21,972 bases of DNA from Antrodiella citrinella. Its lineage: Eukaryota; Basidiomycota; Agaricomycetes; Polyporales; Steccherinaceae. The notes below the pieces were generated by a model. It did not search any database. It saw only the letters and a list, made by a program, of their open reading frames with translations, and was not told the origin of the DNA. Both the position numbers and the translations under genes were made by a program. Where the stretch lies: assembly GCA_004802725.1 (NCBI GenBank), contig SGPM01000399.1, forward strand, positions 1 through 21,972, given 5' to 3'. Positions within the stretch are counted from its first letter, which is position 1. Each line of letters starts with the position of its first letter. Shown here piece by piece: positions 1-8,962 of the stretch.

Positions 1-320
1 TTCTGATTGGTGGTAATCATCATGATTGACATAATCATAACCCTCCTCTGCAGCATTCATTAGTGCATGGAAAATGAAGAAACTCGAAGAACTTACAATA
101 CGATTTACCGACTGTGTACGGTCCGCAGCACGGCGTTGACGCTTCCGTGGTCGTGGTCCATGCAGCCCAACTCCCTCAACCTCTTCTCTCTCTTCCGGCT
201 CCACATACACATCGTTGGGTTTCGGACCAAAGTTGGGTGGGAGAGTAGGAAACCAACAAAGTCAGAGAGTGTGTAGTCCCCAAGCACCTCCAGAACGGCA
301 AGTGCAACAGTGAGGTTCAT
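1..320 (-). pseudogene. Possible partial minus-strand gene running off the left edge
   Basis: Two overlapping minus-strand frames look weakly protein-like. From an ATG at 320 one frame runs to a stop near 105 and begins MNLTVALAVLEVLGDYTLSD. A second frame is open from 261 to base 1 (87 codons) and reads FPTLPPNFGPKPNDVYVEP, then an acidic stretch, then a basic nuclear-signal-like PRPRKRQRR, then an acidic, Tyr/His-rich end. The second frame has no ATG of its own, and I see no splice acceptor that would start it. The two frames may therefore be one gene broken by a frameshift, or only one may be real. A GTAAGT donor, CTAAT branch and GCAG acceptor lie at about 47-95 on the minus strand, but removing that intron does not give a clearly better product. 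I do not recognise a family. Coding potential is plausible but unproven. Confidence 0.25.
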
Positions 321-407
321 AGTATAAAAGGAGTGTGGGATCGGTGGTCGAACGAGTGTGAAATGAAGAGATGTGAGTGAGTAGGACAGGAAAACGAAAC
401 ATGGTCG

Positions 408-452
408 ACGCGTTGTCACCAAAACGCGTCTCGTCACGGTGACGGTCACCGT
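408..452. promoter_or_regulatory. Two ACGCGT boxes and a 17-bp palindrome
   Basis: ACGCGT, the core of the fungal MCB cell-cycle element (MBF site), occurs at 408-413 and 424-429. Just beyond it, 436-452 is a palindrome with 8-bp arms (ACGGTGAC / GTCACCGT) around one base. Together they lie about 90-130 bp upstream of the minus-strand ATG at 320, where a promoter would sit. Function is inferred from motif identity only. Confidence 0.3.
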
Positions 453-1187
453 TACTTGCCGCTTTTGATGCGCCCGAATTGCTTACAGCTCAGGCGCCCG
501 ACATTGTTTGCCAGCCTGCCTTGCGGCTTCTTCAAAACAATAAGGTTACTGGGATTCAACATGTGTCGGGGATGTTCGGTTATCGAATTTCTTGTGCTAG
601 AATTGATTCGGAGCTTGTTTTGTCATGTGATATGTGGCGCACGGTTTTTTTCTGTCATTCACATTCGCAGCACATAATTATTTGAACGAAGCCGCAAGGT
701 AGGGTGGTTAGGAGTCTGTGAGGATACCGTGATTTGCGTCAGAAGATACTGTGACCTGTGACAATGATACCATGGCCTAGTCTGATACACGTGAAATCGA
801 CCAATCTTATCTGAGTTTATGCCCAGACAGAAATCAGCTGCATGCTCTTAGTATGATCCCGGGTTATACCTGGCCAATGTATGGTCGGAGATTATACTGA
901 GATCACTCCATGATTGTACGCATGATTATACCATGATAACATTGTCCGTCTGACCCCGGTTATATCCGGATTATACCCAGTACATTTGCTGATAATCATC
1001 TGAGAACGATCTTTGTATGACTCACCATATAAACAGAATTGTTATCCAGATTATACCAGGATCACATCGGGATCACTGTGGAAAAATAACTCCAGATATA
1101 ATTTTTGAAGACACATTAATCTGACTGTTACAGTACTACACGTATAATCCGGCTATAAATCATGTTTTTATCGTCTCATGCCCCCAG
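453..1187. other. Intergenic spacer, no supported gene
   Basis: A plus-strand frame is open from about 443 to 685 and contains a moderately protein-like stretch (LLQNNKVTGIQHVSGMFGYR). It has no good start, splice continuation or recognisable family, so I do not call a gene. From about 780 the sequence becomes AT-rich and carries recurring GATTATACC-like words. I see no RNA gene, and none of the upstream exons expected for the PEBP fragment that follows. Confidence 0.5.
862..1057. repeat. Cluster of GATTATACC words
   Basis: The 9-mer GATTATACC occurs exactly at 924-932, 969-977 and 1049-1057. One-base variants are GGTTATACC at 862-870 and GATTATACT at 890-898. A close relative, GGTTATATCC, abuts the second exact copy at 958-967. 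All are on the same strand with irregular spacing, so this is neither a tandem repeat nor a CRISPR array. It could be a multi-site regulatory element or the decayed inside of a mobile element. Confidence 0.55.
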
Positions 1188-1479
1188 TGTCAACAGCACC
1201 GCTGCTCTTTCCCAGTTCCTGCAGCCAACGCCTCCTGCTGGCTCTGATCCTCACCGGTATGTGAGACATATACATTGATGGCACAGCAACGGGCTCAGAT
1301 ATAGATATAGATATGTGTTCCTTTTATTCGAGCAGCCCCGCAATTTTAATCTGCAGACGTTAGTCAATTCGACCACGTCCATTTCTGGTTTCAATATCAG
1401 CCAGTTCGCAGCGGAGGTTGGGTTAGGAAATCCGATTGGAGGTACATTTATGCGCGTTGGTCCTGATCCTTCAGCTTAG
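1188..1479 (+). pseudogene. 3' fragment of a PEBP-family (phosphatidylethanolamine-binding) gene
   Basis: Two exons, 1188-1256 and 1311-1479, are joined by a 54-nt intron with donor GTATGT and an acceptor inside a GATATA repeat. Spliced, they give about 78 residues ending in TAG. The peptide has the C-terminal half of a fungal PEBP: QPTPPAGSDPHR, then YVFLLFEQP, then FNISQFAAEVGLGNPIGGTF. These correspond to the P-x-PP-x-GS-x-HRY motif, the core strand with its QP turn, and the FN..FA...GLG.P.GG closing segment. The front half of the family, with the DPDxP ligand-site motif and the R/HxxLGG region, should lie upstream of a likely CCCCAG acceptor at 1185-1187. I find none of it in the preceding 700 bp. 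Family members are lipid- or ligand-binding proteins, in fungi often secreted. The piece looks like a 5'-truncated remnant. A distant upstream exon beyond an unusually long intron is the alternative. Confidence 0.6.
1297..1315. repeat. Short GATATA microsatellite containing a splice acceptor
   Basis: About three AGATAT units run through the 3' end of the PEBP-fragment intron. The TAG that restores the conserved HR-YVFLL reading across the junction ends at 1310, inside the repeat. Neighbouring TAGs fall at 6-nt spacing, so slippage or alternative acceptor choice would change the protein by multiples of two codons without losing frame. Confidence 0.6.
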
Positions 1480-1664
1480 AAGGAGTTTATATTTGTATAC
1501 GACGTGAAAATATGTACAGGATTTGCCTCGCCATACTGAAGAGCGTTGAGAGCGCCTAACGAGCAAATAGTTGAGAGACGCCAAGAAGTACTTTTGACTT
1601 GATGCTTCGAGCAAGGACTCACTTCCACTCTTGTATCAGTACCGCCTTGCTCTCCTTGTCAAGA

Positions 1665-4600
1665 ATGGCGGACCCAGCGAGCTCAGGTGCTATCTCACCA
1701 CTCTCGTTCGCCGACTATAACTCTAAGCTGCAAATCGCGGTGCTCAAGGCGACCAAAAATGCTGCTGTACTGCCTGCAGACATCGGGTTCTATACCTCTA
1801 TGAGAAAGGACCTTGCACACGAAGTGAACGCGACTTCAACACGCATCCTCACTCTGACGAACAGACTACTGGACTTGGTGGCCACAGGAGAGACCGGCTC
1901 CGCGAAGGGAAAGAAGAGAGCGCGTTTGGAAAGTGAGGAAGATGTGCAGGATAGTTTCCGGTCGATTGTGGTCGACGCGATGGACCAGTTACTTGAACGT
2001 ACAGTGCGTAATGCTACGACTCTCTTGCTTCTTTGCTCATTGTCGTGGCTCTAGGACATACGGCTGGATGAACATCGCGGACTTCTTAAACCGCCAGCTA
2101 TAGTTGTCACCACAGGAAACAACCAACCATTGCCACCGAAGGTAGAGAGCTGCTATTGGATTCGGCCGGTGTCATTTTCTCACTTTATTCTAGCCTAATA
2201 AGAAGCCAGTCGCGCAAGGCCGCCTTGATCCTGCATTGCAGAACGCATCGCATTTGCCGAAACCTCAAATACAGTTCAAGCAAAAGGTCGACAACGGCTA
2301 TCAGTCAGCATGGCAGCCTACTATAAAGCATAAATACAACGCCCAAGTTCCTCTAGGTTACAGGATGTCTGAAGCAGATATGGACGAGTCTACAGTCATC
2401 AGGTAAGTCTATACATGTAAGACTTCGGAACCAGGTTCACTCATACGCTCGGTAGCTCTCATCCGTACCAGTATGAGATGAGGCATATAAATTATCCTGC
2501 GCAGATGTTCCGATACACAGAGCCAATACCACTCAAATCTTTCGAGGAAACGCCCTTTATATGGGTTGATACACCCGCCCTCCTCTCCGCGCTTTTGAAT
2601 GAGCTTCGGTCTGTCACGGAAATTGCTATCGATCTAGAACATCATAGCTACCGGACATTCTCGGGATTTGTGTGCCTAATGCAGATTAGCACCAGAGACC
2701 GTGACTACATCGTGGACACGCTGGCATTACGAGACGAGCTAGAGGAACTGAATGAGGTCTTCACGGATCCCAAGATAGTCAAAGTAAGTGTCTTTCATGG
2801 TCACGTTCTCAAGTGAACCTAAACTTGTTTGCTGCAGGTCCTCCACGGTGCAGAAAGCGATATCATTTGGTTGCAACAAGACTTCAACTTATACATAGTC
2901 AACTTGTTTGACACGTACCACGCATCGAAAGTGCTAGGTACGTTTGTAGTCTGGTCAGTGTCTCCTCATACGTTCCTTATATTTAGACAGCTTTCCCTCG
3001 ACACGGGCTAGCAACATTGCTTGAGATGTACTGCGATTTCACTCCGGACAAACGGTATCAATTGGCTGATTGGCGCATACGGTAAGTCTTTAGTGATTTG
3101 AGATACCTCCTTTTTCTGACGTCGATGTAGGCCTTTGCCTCAAGAAATGTCTGACTACGCTCGTTCGGATACACACTTCCTCCTCTACATTTACGACAAT
3201 CTTCGTAACGCCCTGCTCGACCGATCAGGATCTCGTTCAAATACGCCACCGGATGCTTCCTCGAGCGATTCTCAGCCTCCCGCAGTCCTCCTCCGTGAAG
3301 TGTTGTCACGCTCTTGTGAGACTGCTCTGAGAGTATATGAGAAGGAGACGTACGATGCAGAAGGTGGAAGTGGTCCTACAGGATGGGATCTGTTGGCGAA
3401 GAAGTGGAACAAAGGATATTTGTTGCCATCCAATGGACAGTCTTCTCGGCGGTTGGAGGTCTATAAGACTGTGCATGCTTGGAGAGATCGTGTGGCACGG
3501 CTCGAAGATGAAAGCGTCAGGTAGAAAGACCTAATACATGTCACCACGTCCTATACTAACCTTCGAACTTACCACCAGATATGTTCTTCCGAATCATTAT
3601 CTCTTCTCACTTGCGGAACAACCTCCTGCCGATATGGCCGCGTTGCATAATTCCTTCCCGTCCGTTCCACCGATTATCCGTGCTCGTGGGAAGGACCTTT
3701 TGGATGCGATTCGCAAAACGATCAAACGTGTCAGCTCAACTTCCTCCTTGTCTAAGGACGAAGAAACCGCGGAAGCGAAGGAGCTTGGAATCGTGTCGTC
3801 GGTAGATTCTGCACCTGTGAACATTGCAAAAAATCCAAGAGCCAACATATTTGCACCAATCTCGCGGCTACGTGCGGAGGGTGAAGGTGGGGTGATAAAG
3901 GTGATCATACTGAGTCGTTTACTGACTAGATTGAACCTCCTTGTAGATGTTCCAAGCACGCAGTTTTCCATGTTGTTCGGTTCGGCGTCCAATGTTGACA
4001 GGAGTGCCAACGGAGCAAGTGCATTTGCCACTCGTCGGAGTTCTCTTTTCGATTTTGTACCCTCGGTATATACCCCTACATCTGTCGTCACGATTGACGC
4101 ACTAATTCTCACCACTAGGTCTCCTTGAGCAAGCGAAACCGATTCGCGTTCCGCGATGTACTGCTCCGCATCCATGATGACCTGGATGTCACACCTTCCC
4201 TTCCCAAGCCCGAGGTGGCAGCTGTGGAGGTTGTAGATACCGAAGTCGCGATGGACGTCGCGGAGGATGCTCTTAGAGGTCAAGTATCGATGGCCTTCGT
4301 TCCCGCAGAACAACGCCAACAGACGCGTCCGATTGTAGACGACACCATCGTTGTCGTTGGTCAGAAAAAGCGGAAACGCGTCAGGACGAGGTTGACACAA
4401 GATGGGGAGCTTCCGGAGGCGCAGTCTGTCATGCTCGAAGACGACACACTTGGCCTCGAGGTTATTGATGATGGACAGGCGACCGGTGTCAATGCTGCTG
4501 TTGATGCTGCACCGTTTGATTTCGGTGCCTCTGGATCGAATATCTTGGACGATGGGTCTGACCATGAAGTGGACACCGCGGCGACGCGCAAGAAACAACG

Positions 4601-4760
4601 GAAGGGTGGATCAGGTACGTGTCTGAACTGTTGTTTCTGTGTCTGGGCCACTGACCTCCCAACCTTCAACACAGGACTCTTCGAGTACGGAAACTTCAAG
4701 GCACCTCCAAAAGCACATAGTCAGTTACAGCAGGGCAACGTGTCACGGACAATTAAGTGA
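1665..4760 (+). CDS. RRP6: Rrp6/EXOSC10, nuclear exosome 3'-5' exoribonuclease
   Basis: This is the catalytic DEDD-Y nuclease of the nuclear exosome, which trims rRNA and snoRNA precursors and degrades aberrant nuclear transcripts. Exons: 1665-2003, 2055-2141, 2194-2402, 2456-2783, 2838-2937, 2991-3081, 3131-3520, 3579-4065, 4119-4614, 4675-4760, giving about 870 residues. Residues 1-140 fit the PMC2NT region that binds Rrp47/C1D. The nuclease has Exo [11 protein letters not shown] (D271, E273), Exo [13 protein letters not shown] (D329) and Exo III YARSD (Y394, D398), so all catalytic positions are present. [12 protein letters not shown] is an Rrp6 hallmark. An HRDC domain follows at about 493-563. 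The tail is acidic/basic with NLS-like KKRKRVR. An optional extra 60-nt intron (3887-3946) would shorten the protein by 20 residues. ATG 1665 is chosen because family similarity starts there; in-frame ATGs at 1599 and 1602 would add about 22 residues. The gene converges on DUG2. Confidence 0.93.
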
Positions 4761-5023
4761 TCCCAATACTGTGGCGTCGTACTAGCCCCATTCTGTAGTT
4801 GTTATATACAGCTTTCCTTCGAGCATCCCCACCCACATTGAAACGCGTGTCATTGGGTTCCTGTGAGCGCGCCATACACTCCCTTCTCAGCCATTTCGCA
4901 CAAACCAGCTCGGATGTGCATGCACGTGTATTATTCGGTGTAGACGGTATGGTACTATAGATACAGGTTTCCGCAAGATTTCGAAGTAACGTAACAAATA
5001 TTAGTCGACTAGAAGGTGATTTT
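4761..5023. other. Convergent 3' spacer between RRP6 and DUG2
   Basis: The 263 bp between the two stop codons must hold both 3' UTRs and polyadenylation regions. I see no gene, repeat or structured RNA here. Overlapping antisense 3' UTRs are likely at this distance. Confidence 0.5.
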
Positions 5024-8000
5024 TCAGGCTGAGGCTCCATCGGTCTCGATACCCTGCGCGACTTTCGTGAAGAACCGTTCGACGACGGCTTGACCCCGCT
5101 GTAGATTCACCAAAGATATACGTTCGTTAGGAAGATGGGCTTGATCCTAGAGTCGTGTGGAAGGTTTGTTTGAGACAAGTCGGCGGATTTCAAGGGGGTA
5201 TCACTCACAGTGTTTTGTCCAAGCGGGAGATGCAGTGCATGGCATGAGAACTCTTTCTCCAGATACGGTACGGAAGGGATTGACTGGAAATGAATCGTGT
5301 TAGCTGCATAACCAAGGAATAATGAGAAACAGCTTACTCCGCCTTCTCGTATCCTCAGAGGCTCGACGCCCCACTCATCCCTGACCGCGCTTTCCAACGC
5401 TAGGAACCATGGATCGTCCAGCTTACCCAGCCACCAGTCCGCGGTATGCTTGATGCTCAGCTGTATGCGTTCAGTCAGTACTATGAACCAGGAGGACATG
5501 AGGGGCGACTTACATGAAGACTATTGGACGATTGAAGCTTCTCAAACTCTGCCTTCAGGTAGTCTTGCAATCCGGCGGCAATGGTGTCGAGATCCTGTTC
5601 TGGTACTATACGGAGAGATACACGGGCTTTGACGATTGCAGGGATCACAGTGGAGTCTACGTATCTTATGAGCATAAAACACAACAATACTGACATGAGC
5701 ATGAGACATACTCTTCGGACCGGACACTTCAATGTTGTGCACCGTCAACGAGGGTTCGCGCCACTTGGCAGACAAAGCTGAGGCGGGTGTTTGGGTAACA
5801 CCGGAGAGAACCTTGTAGAGCTGGCGTTCGTCTGCTGTCAATGGCCGTACGGAATCATCTACGAGAATCATCATTCGTGAGTCTTTTGTCGCCACATCAG
5901 TTAAGATGAACCTACAGAAACCAGGTATCGTAACTCTCTTCTTTCCATCTGTGAGGCTGCTCAAGAGTCCAACCCTAAAAGAGGACCATCAACGCGTGTG
6001 CAACGATAGGTTCCGCGGAGACATACATGTCCATCATGGGCTCAACAGCAGCTCCTCCATCGACGCCCGAATGCAGATCACATCCACTGCTGGAAATCTA
6101 GAAAGACGAAGTATGAAGATCCAAAGACGTGATCCGTGACATAATTCAGGCTTACCTCCGCTTCACAATGGATCACACCGCGCAAACCGTAAGTAATGCA
6201 AGGAGTCGTTTCAGAAATCCAGGTCGAGTTGCTGGAATGCCCAATGTAAATTGTTGGTCCTTGAGTGATGTTCAAACTTGAACTCACCTGACAAGGATCG
6301 CGTCGACTTCCCCAATCTGATCCTTGTACTTCTTCACCGTATCGCGGAACCCTCGACTCCCAGACTCCTCCTCGCCCTCAATCAGCATCACCAAATCCAA
6401 ATCCAACGCGCGTTTTCTAAGCAAAGTAGCGGCAGCGCAGGCAACGGCCATGACAGGTCCTTTGTTATCTGTGATACCTCTCCCGTACAAGTACCCATTG
6501 AGCGGTAGCAGCTGAAACGGGTCAGAGGACCAGCCGTTCACAGGTGCATCGATAACGTCGTAGTGCCCGTAGAAAAGGATACGAGGAAGTTTGTGCTGAG
6601 ACTTGGCGCCGTGGAATGTCGCGAGGACGAGAGGGTTGTTGTCTTCTCCTGTTGAAAGCTGTCGAGAGATAAGAAGGCAGAACTGTTGCGCGGATCGTGC
6701 ATACGTACTAAAGATGATTCTGCACCTAACTGCCCGAGGCATTTGCGCAACCAGATGGCGGCTTGTCGACAGTCCTCCCTGGCCCGAGGACATCCGCTTA
6801 TACTAGGAATAGAGATGAATTTAGACAGTGCGTATACTAGAGTATCTATGAAAAGTGTTAATCGTGACATATATGTCAAAAGACTCGGGGACGATCACCA
6901 TTATGAGGATCTTGCTGAAGATCGAGGGCTGTAGCGTCGGATACACGCGCTGCAGGCGGTTCGATGTCCCACAGCTGGTTAACAGTAAGTCGAGGAATAT
7001 TGAACAAAACTATACTACAGACCTTGATATAATCGTCATTACCACCTGTGATCAACACTGGGCGGGAAGGCGCGCCACCCTGAGACGATGCGGTACGGGA
7101 AATAAGAGACGAAAGTACAATGTCTGAGTGCGCTTCCCAAGAAGCACTCAGATTGAAAGAAGATGACCAGCGCTGAGAACAGTCGGTGAGTAGAACTGGA
7201 TGAATGCACATTTTATTCAACATTACCTGGATCTGGCCGTTAGCAGAGCAGGTGTATAGATCGGAGTCTAACATTGATAACGATAGGACATCGATACCCT
7301 GACGACAAATGGTTAACAACATCGTTCCGTACACAATGTGATCGTACCTCTTGCACAATGATAGTCCGGACGCATGTTCTTGTCTCTAGATCAAGGACTT
7401 TGACATATCCATCTTGACATCCAGCATAGACTGTATCTGCACGTACGGCAAGAGCCAGAACGGCGCCTTGTCCGCATTCGAAGGTATGCTCTAGAGTAGG
7501 TATCCCGGAGGGAAGAGACCACAGCTAGAATCTCGCGAGTTAACATCATGGTTTGTCCTACCAAGGACTGCATCCGCTCACCTTGACAGTCGAGTCCCCG
7601 CTTCCAGTGACCAATCTGGTAGCGTCCACATCGCAAATCGGATTATCGTCGGACCCTTCGTACGTGCTCGGGGATAACGCAACACAATACACATAGCCAA
7701 AATGGGCTGACCAGATCATATTTGTGGCCGGTACTTCCACAGAGGTAATAGGACCTAAAGGTGGCTGAGTCAAACAATCGTCGGCAGAGGGAGGGGAGGA
7801 GGATTCAGGAGAGGGCGAGTTTCGATGCGAATTGCGCGCATTCAGGTCCGCAACGCGCCGTGTGTACTGAGGATACGAGTCGAAGAATTTGTGGGCACGG
7901 CGTGGAGTTGACGTTCCGCTCAGGCTCAGACTGTCTAGTGATGGGGTGTTGAAACGGGATGAGGATGCTGTGAAGGGTATCCCACCGTCCTCTGAAGGAA

Positions 8001-8691
8001 AGGTATACCATTGTAGAGAGGTATTTTGGCAGCCAAAGTAGATGGTTGAAAGGCTGGGTGACCATGCGAGCGAGAAGAGGTCTCCGGAGTCGGTATCAAG
8101 ATGCGGTGTGATTTGGAAGAGGGGAGTTAGACTTTTTGTTGACCAAACCTGCATAACAGTCATCAATCAAGATATCACTACGAAGGTAGCACACGACATA
8201 CCCTGACTGAACTATCGCCTGTTTGGGAGAATGAGATCGAAAGCAGGAGGGACGACTGATTGAACTCACCAGAGGCACTGAACAACCACTGCCGATCCGG
8301 AGCATACTGCAGAGCCAGGACGCTTCCTGTATGCCCCTGCAAGGTGGCTTTGAGAGTGAAAGTGGCTTTATCCCATACCTAGAATAGATAGCCGTGAGAT
8401 CTGGAATTCAGACGGACTCACACGACCTACGAGTATGTCATCGGCTTGACTGCCACTGTATATATGGCAAGAGTCTGCTGCCAGGCTCAAGACGGAACTG
8501 GACCTCTGGTACAAGGAATGTGTCAAGGCCGGGTTCTCATTGGCGGGATTGAGAGGGCGGCTGAGGGAAGCTGAACGGGGTGGGAGGGAGAAGCGAGTCA
8601 GTTGGATGGCATTACAGGGTGTTCGCTGGACCATGGCAGTACGGGAGAACGTACGATGCGGGGTAGTGGGTGAAAGCGGAGACATGCTCAT
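5024..8691 (-). CDS. DUG2: Dug2-like WD40 / M20 peptidase of glutathione degradation
   Basis: In yeast, Dug2 pairs with Dug3 to open the gamma-glutamyl bond of glutathione in the cytosol. Exons in coding order: 8691-8422, 8378-8270, 8218-8202, 8148-7582, 7524-7348, 7298-7227, 7172-7023, 6974-6899, 6836-6709, 6658-6288, 6231-6156, 6097-6027, 5974-5916, 5858-5712, 5656-5514, 5460-5338, 5283-5209, 5146-5024; about 917 residues. The N-terminal half is WD40 (SASGDSSVRVW, VTGSGDSTVKLW, AGCQDGYVKVLD, GGNDDYIKLWD), interrupted by a Ser/Pro-rich loop. DSGDLFSLAW..FGCQNTSLQW is typical of Dug2. From about residue 480 comes an M20 metallopeptidase with GHYDV (H554, D556), GRGITDNKGP (bridging D586), EGEEESGS (E619/E620), DLHSG, IPGFYD, GPKNSTVIP, REGGSIPSVP and DQAHLPNER, so the metal site looks intact. 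The gene shares a 271-bp divergent promoter with the RPAP3-like gene. No DUG1 or DUG3 is nearby. Confidence 0.93.
8202..8218 (-). other. 17-nt microexon (exon 3) of DUG2
   Basis: The upstream exon ends in LFSASG with one base of the Gly codon, and the downstream exon begins VWSTKS. Only these 17 bases, flanked by a CAG acceptor and a GTATGT donor, supply the missing DSSVR of a standard WD40 blade and keep frame. Flanking introns are 51 and 53 nt. Confidence 0.85.
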
Positions 8692-8962
8692 CGGTGGAAC
8701 GCTGCAATTATGATGAATTGAGACGTAAGGCCAGTAGATAGAAAATCAGATGGTGAGAGAGGAGAGGGTCGAACACTCTCCATTTGATTGTGAAAACAAC
8801 GTCGACGTGTCCATTCGGAATTCGAGTCTTGATATCAGCAGCTTCTGCGAATTGACTGACTCGCCACTGTCCACGATATCAGCGTGACATGGCGCGAGCG
8901 TGATGTCACACAGCGCGTCCGAGGTCACGGCGTCTACTCACCTCTTCGCGCCACGATCTTCC
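8692..8962. promoter_or_regulatory. Divergent promoter, DUG2 / RPAP3-like
   Basis: The 271 bp between two outward-facing start codons must hold both promoters. It contains a CRE-like TGATGTCAC at about 8900 and a further GGTCACG at about 8922. On the minus strand, an ATG near 8780 opens a short upstream frame that overlaps the DUG2 start in another phase. Function is inferred from position and motif likeness. Confidence 0.45.

Noticed and set aside
443..685. About 80-codon plus-strand open frame
   Set aside because: Locally protein-like, but no good start, no continuation and no family.
862..1057. CRISPR-like spaced repeat
   Set aside because: The repeated unit is only 9 bp with irregular spacing, and the genome is eukaryotic.
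3597..4598. 333-codon open frame on the minus strand
   Set aside because: It lies antisense to RRP6 exons whose plus-strand frame carries HRDC and NLS features. The translation shows no family motif and is a shadow frame.
5024..8691. Two separate genes, a WD40 protein and an M20 peptidase
   Set aside because: Frame is kept across the 62-nt intron at 6837-6898, there is no stop or promoter between, and the WD40-M20 order with the DSGDLFSLAW and KFFDS elements is that of Dug2.
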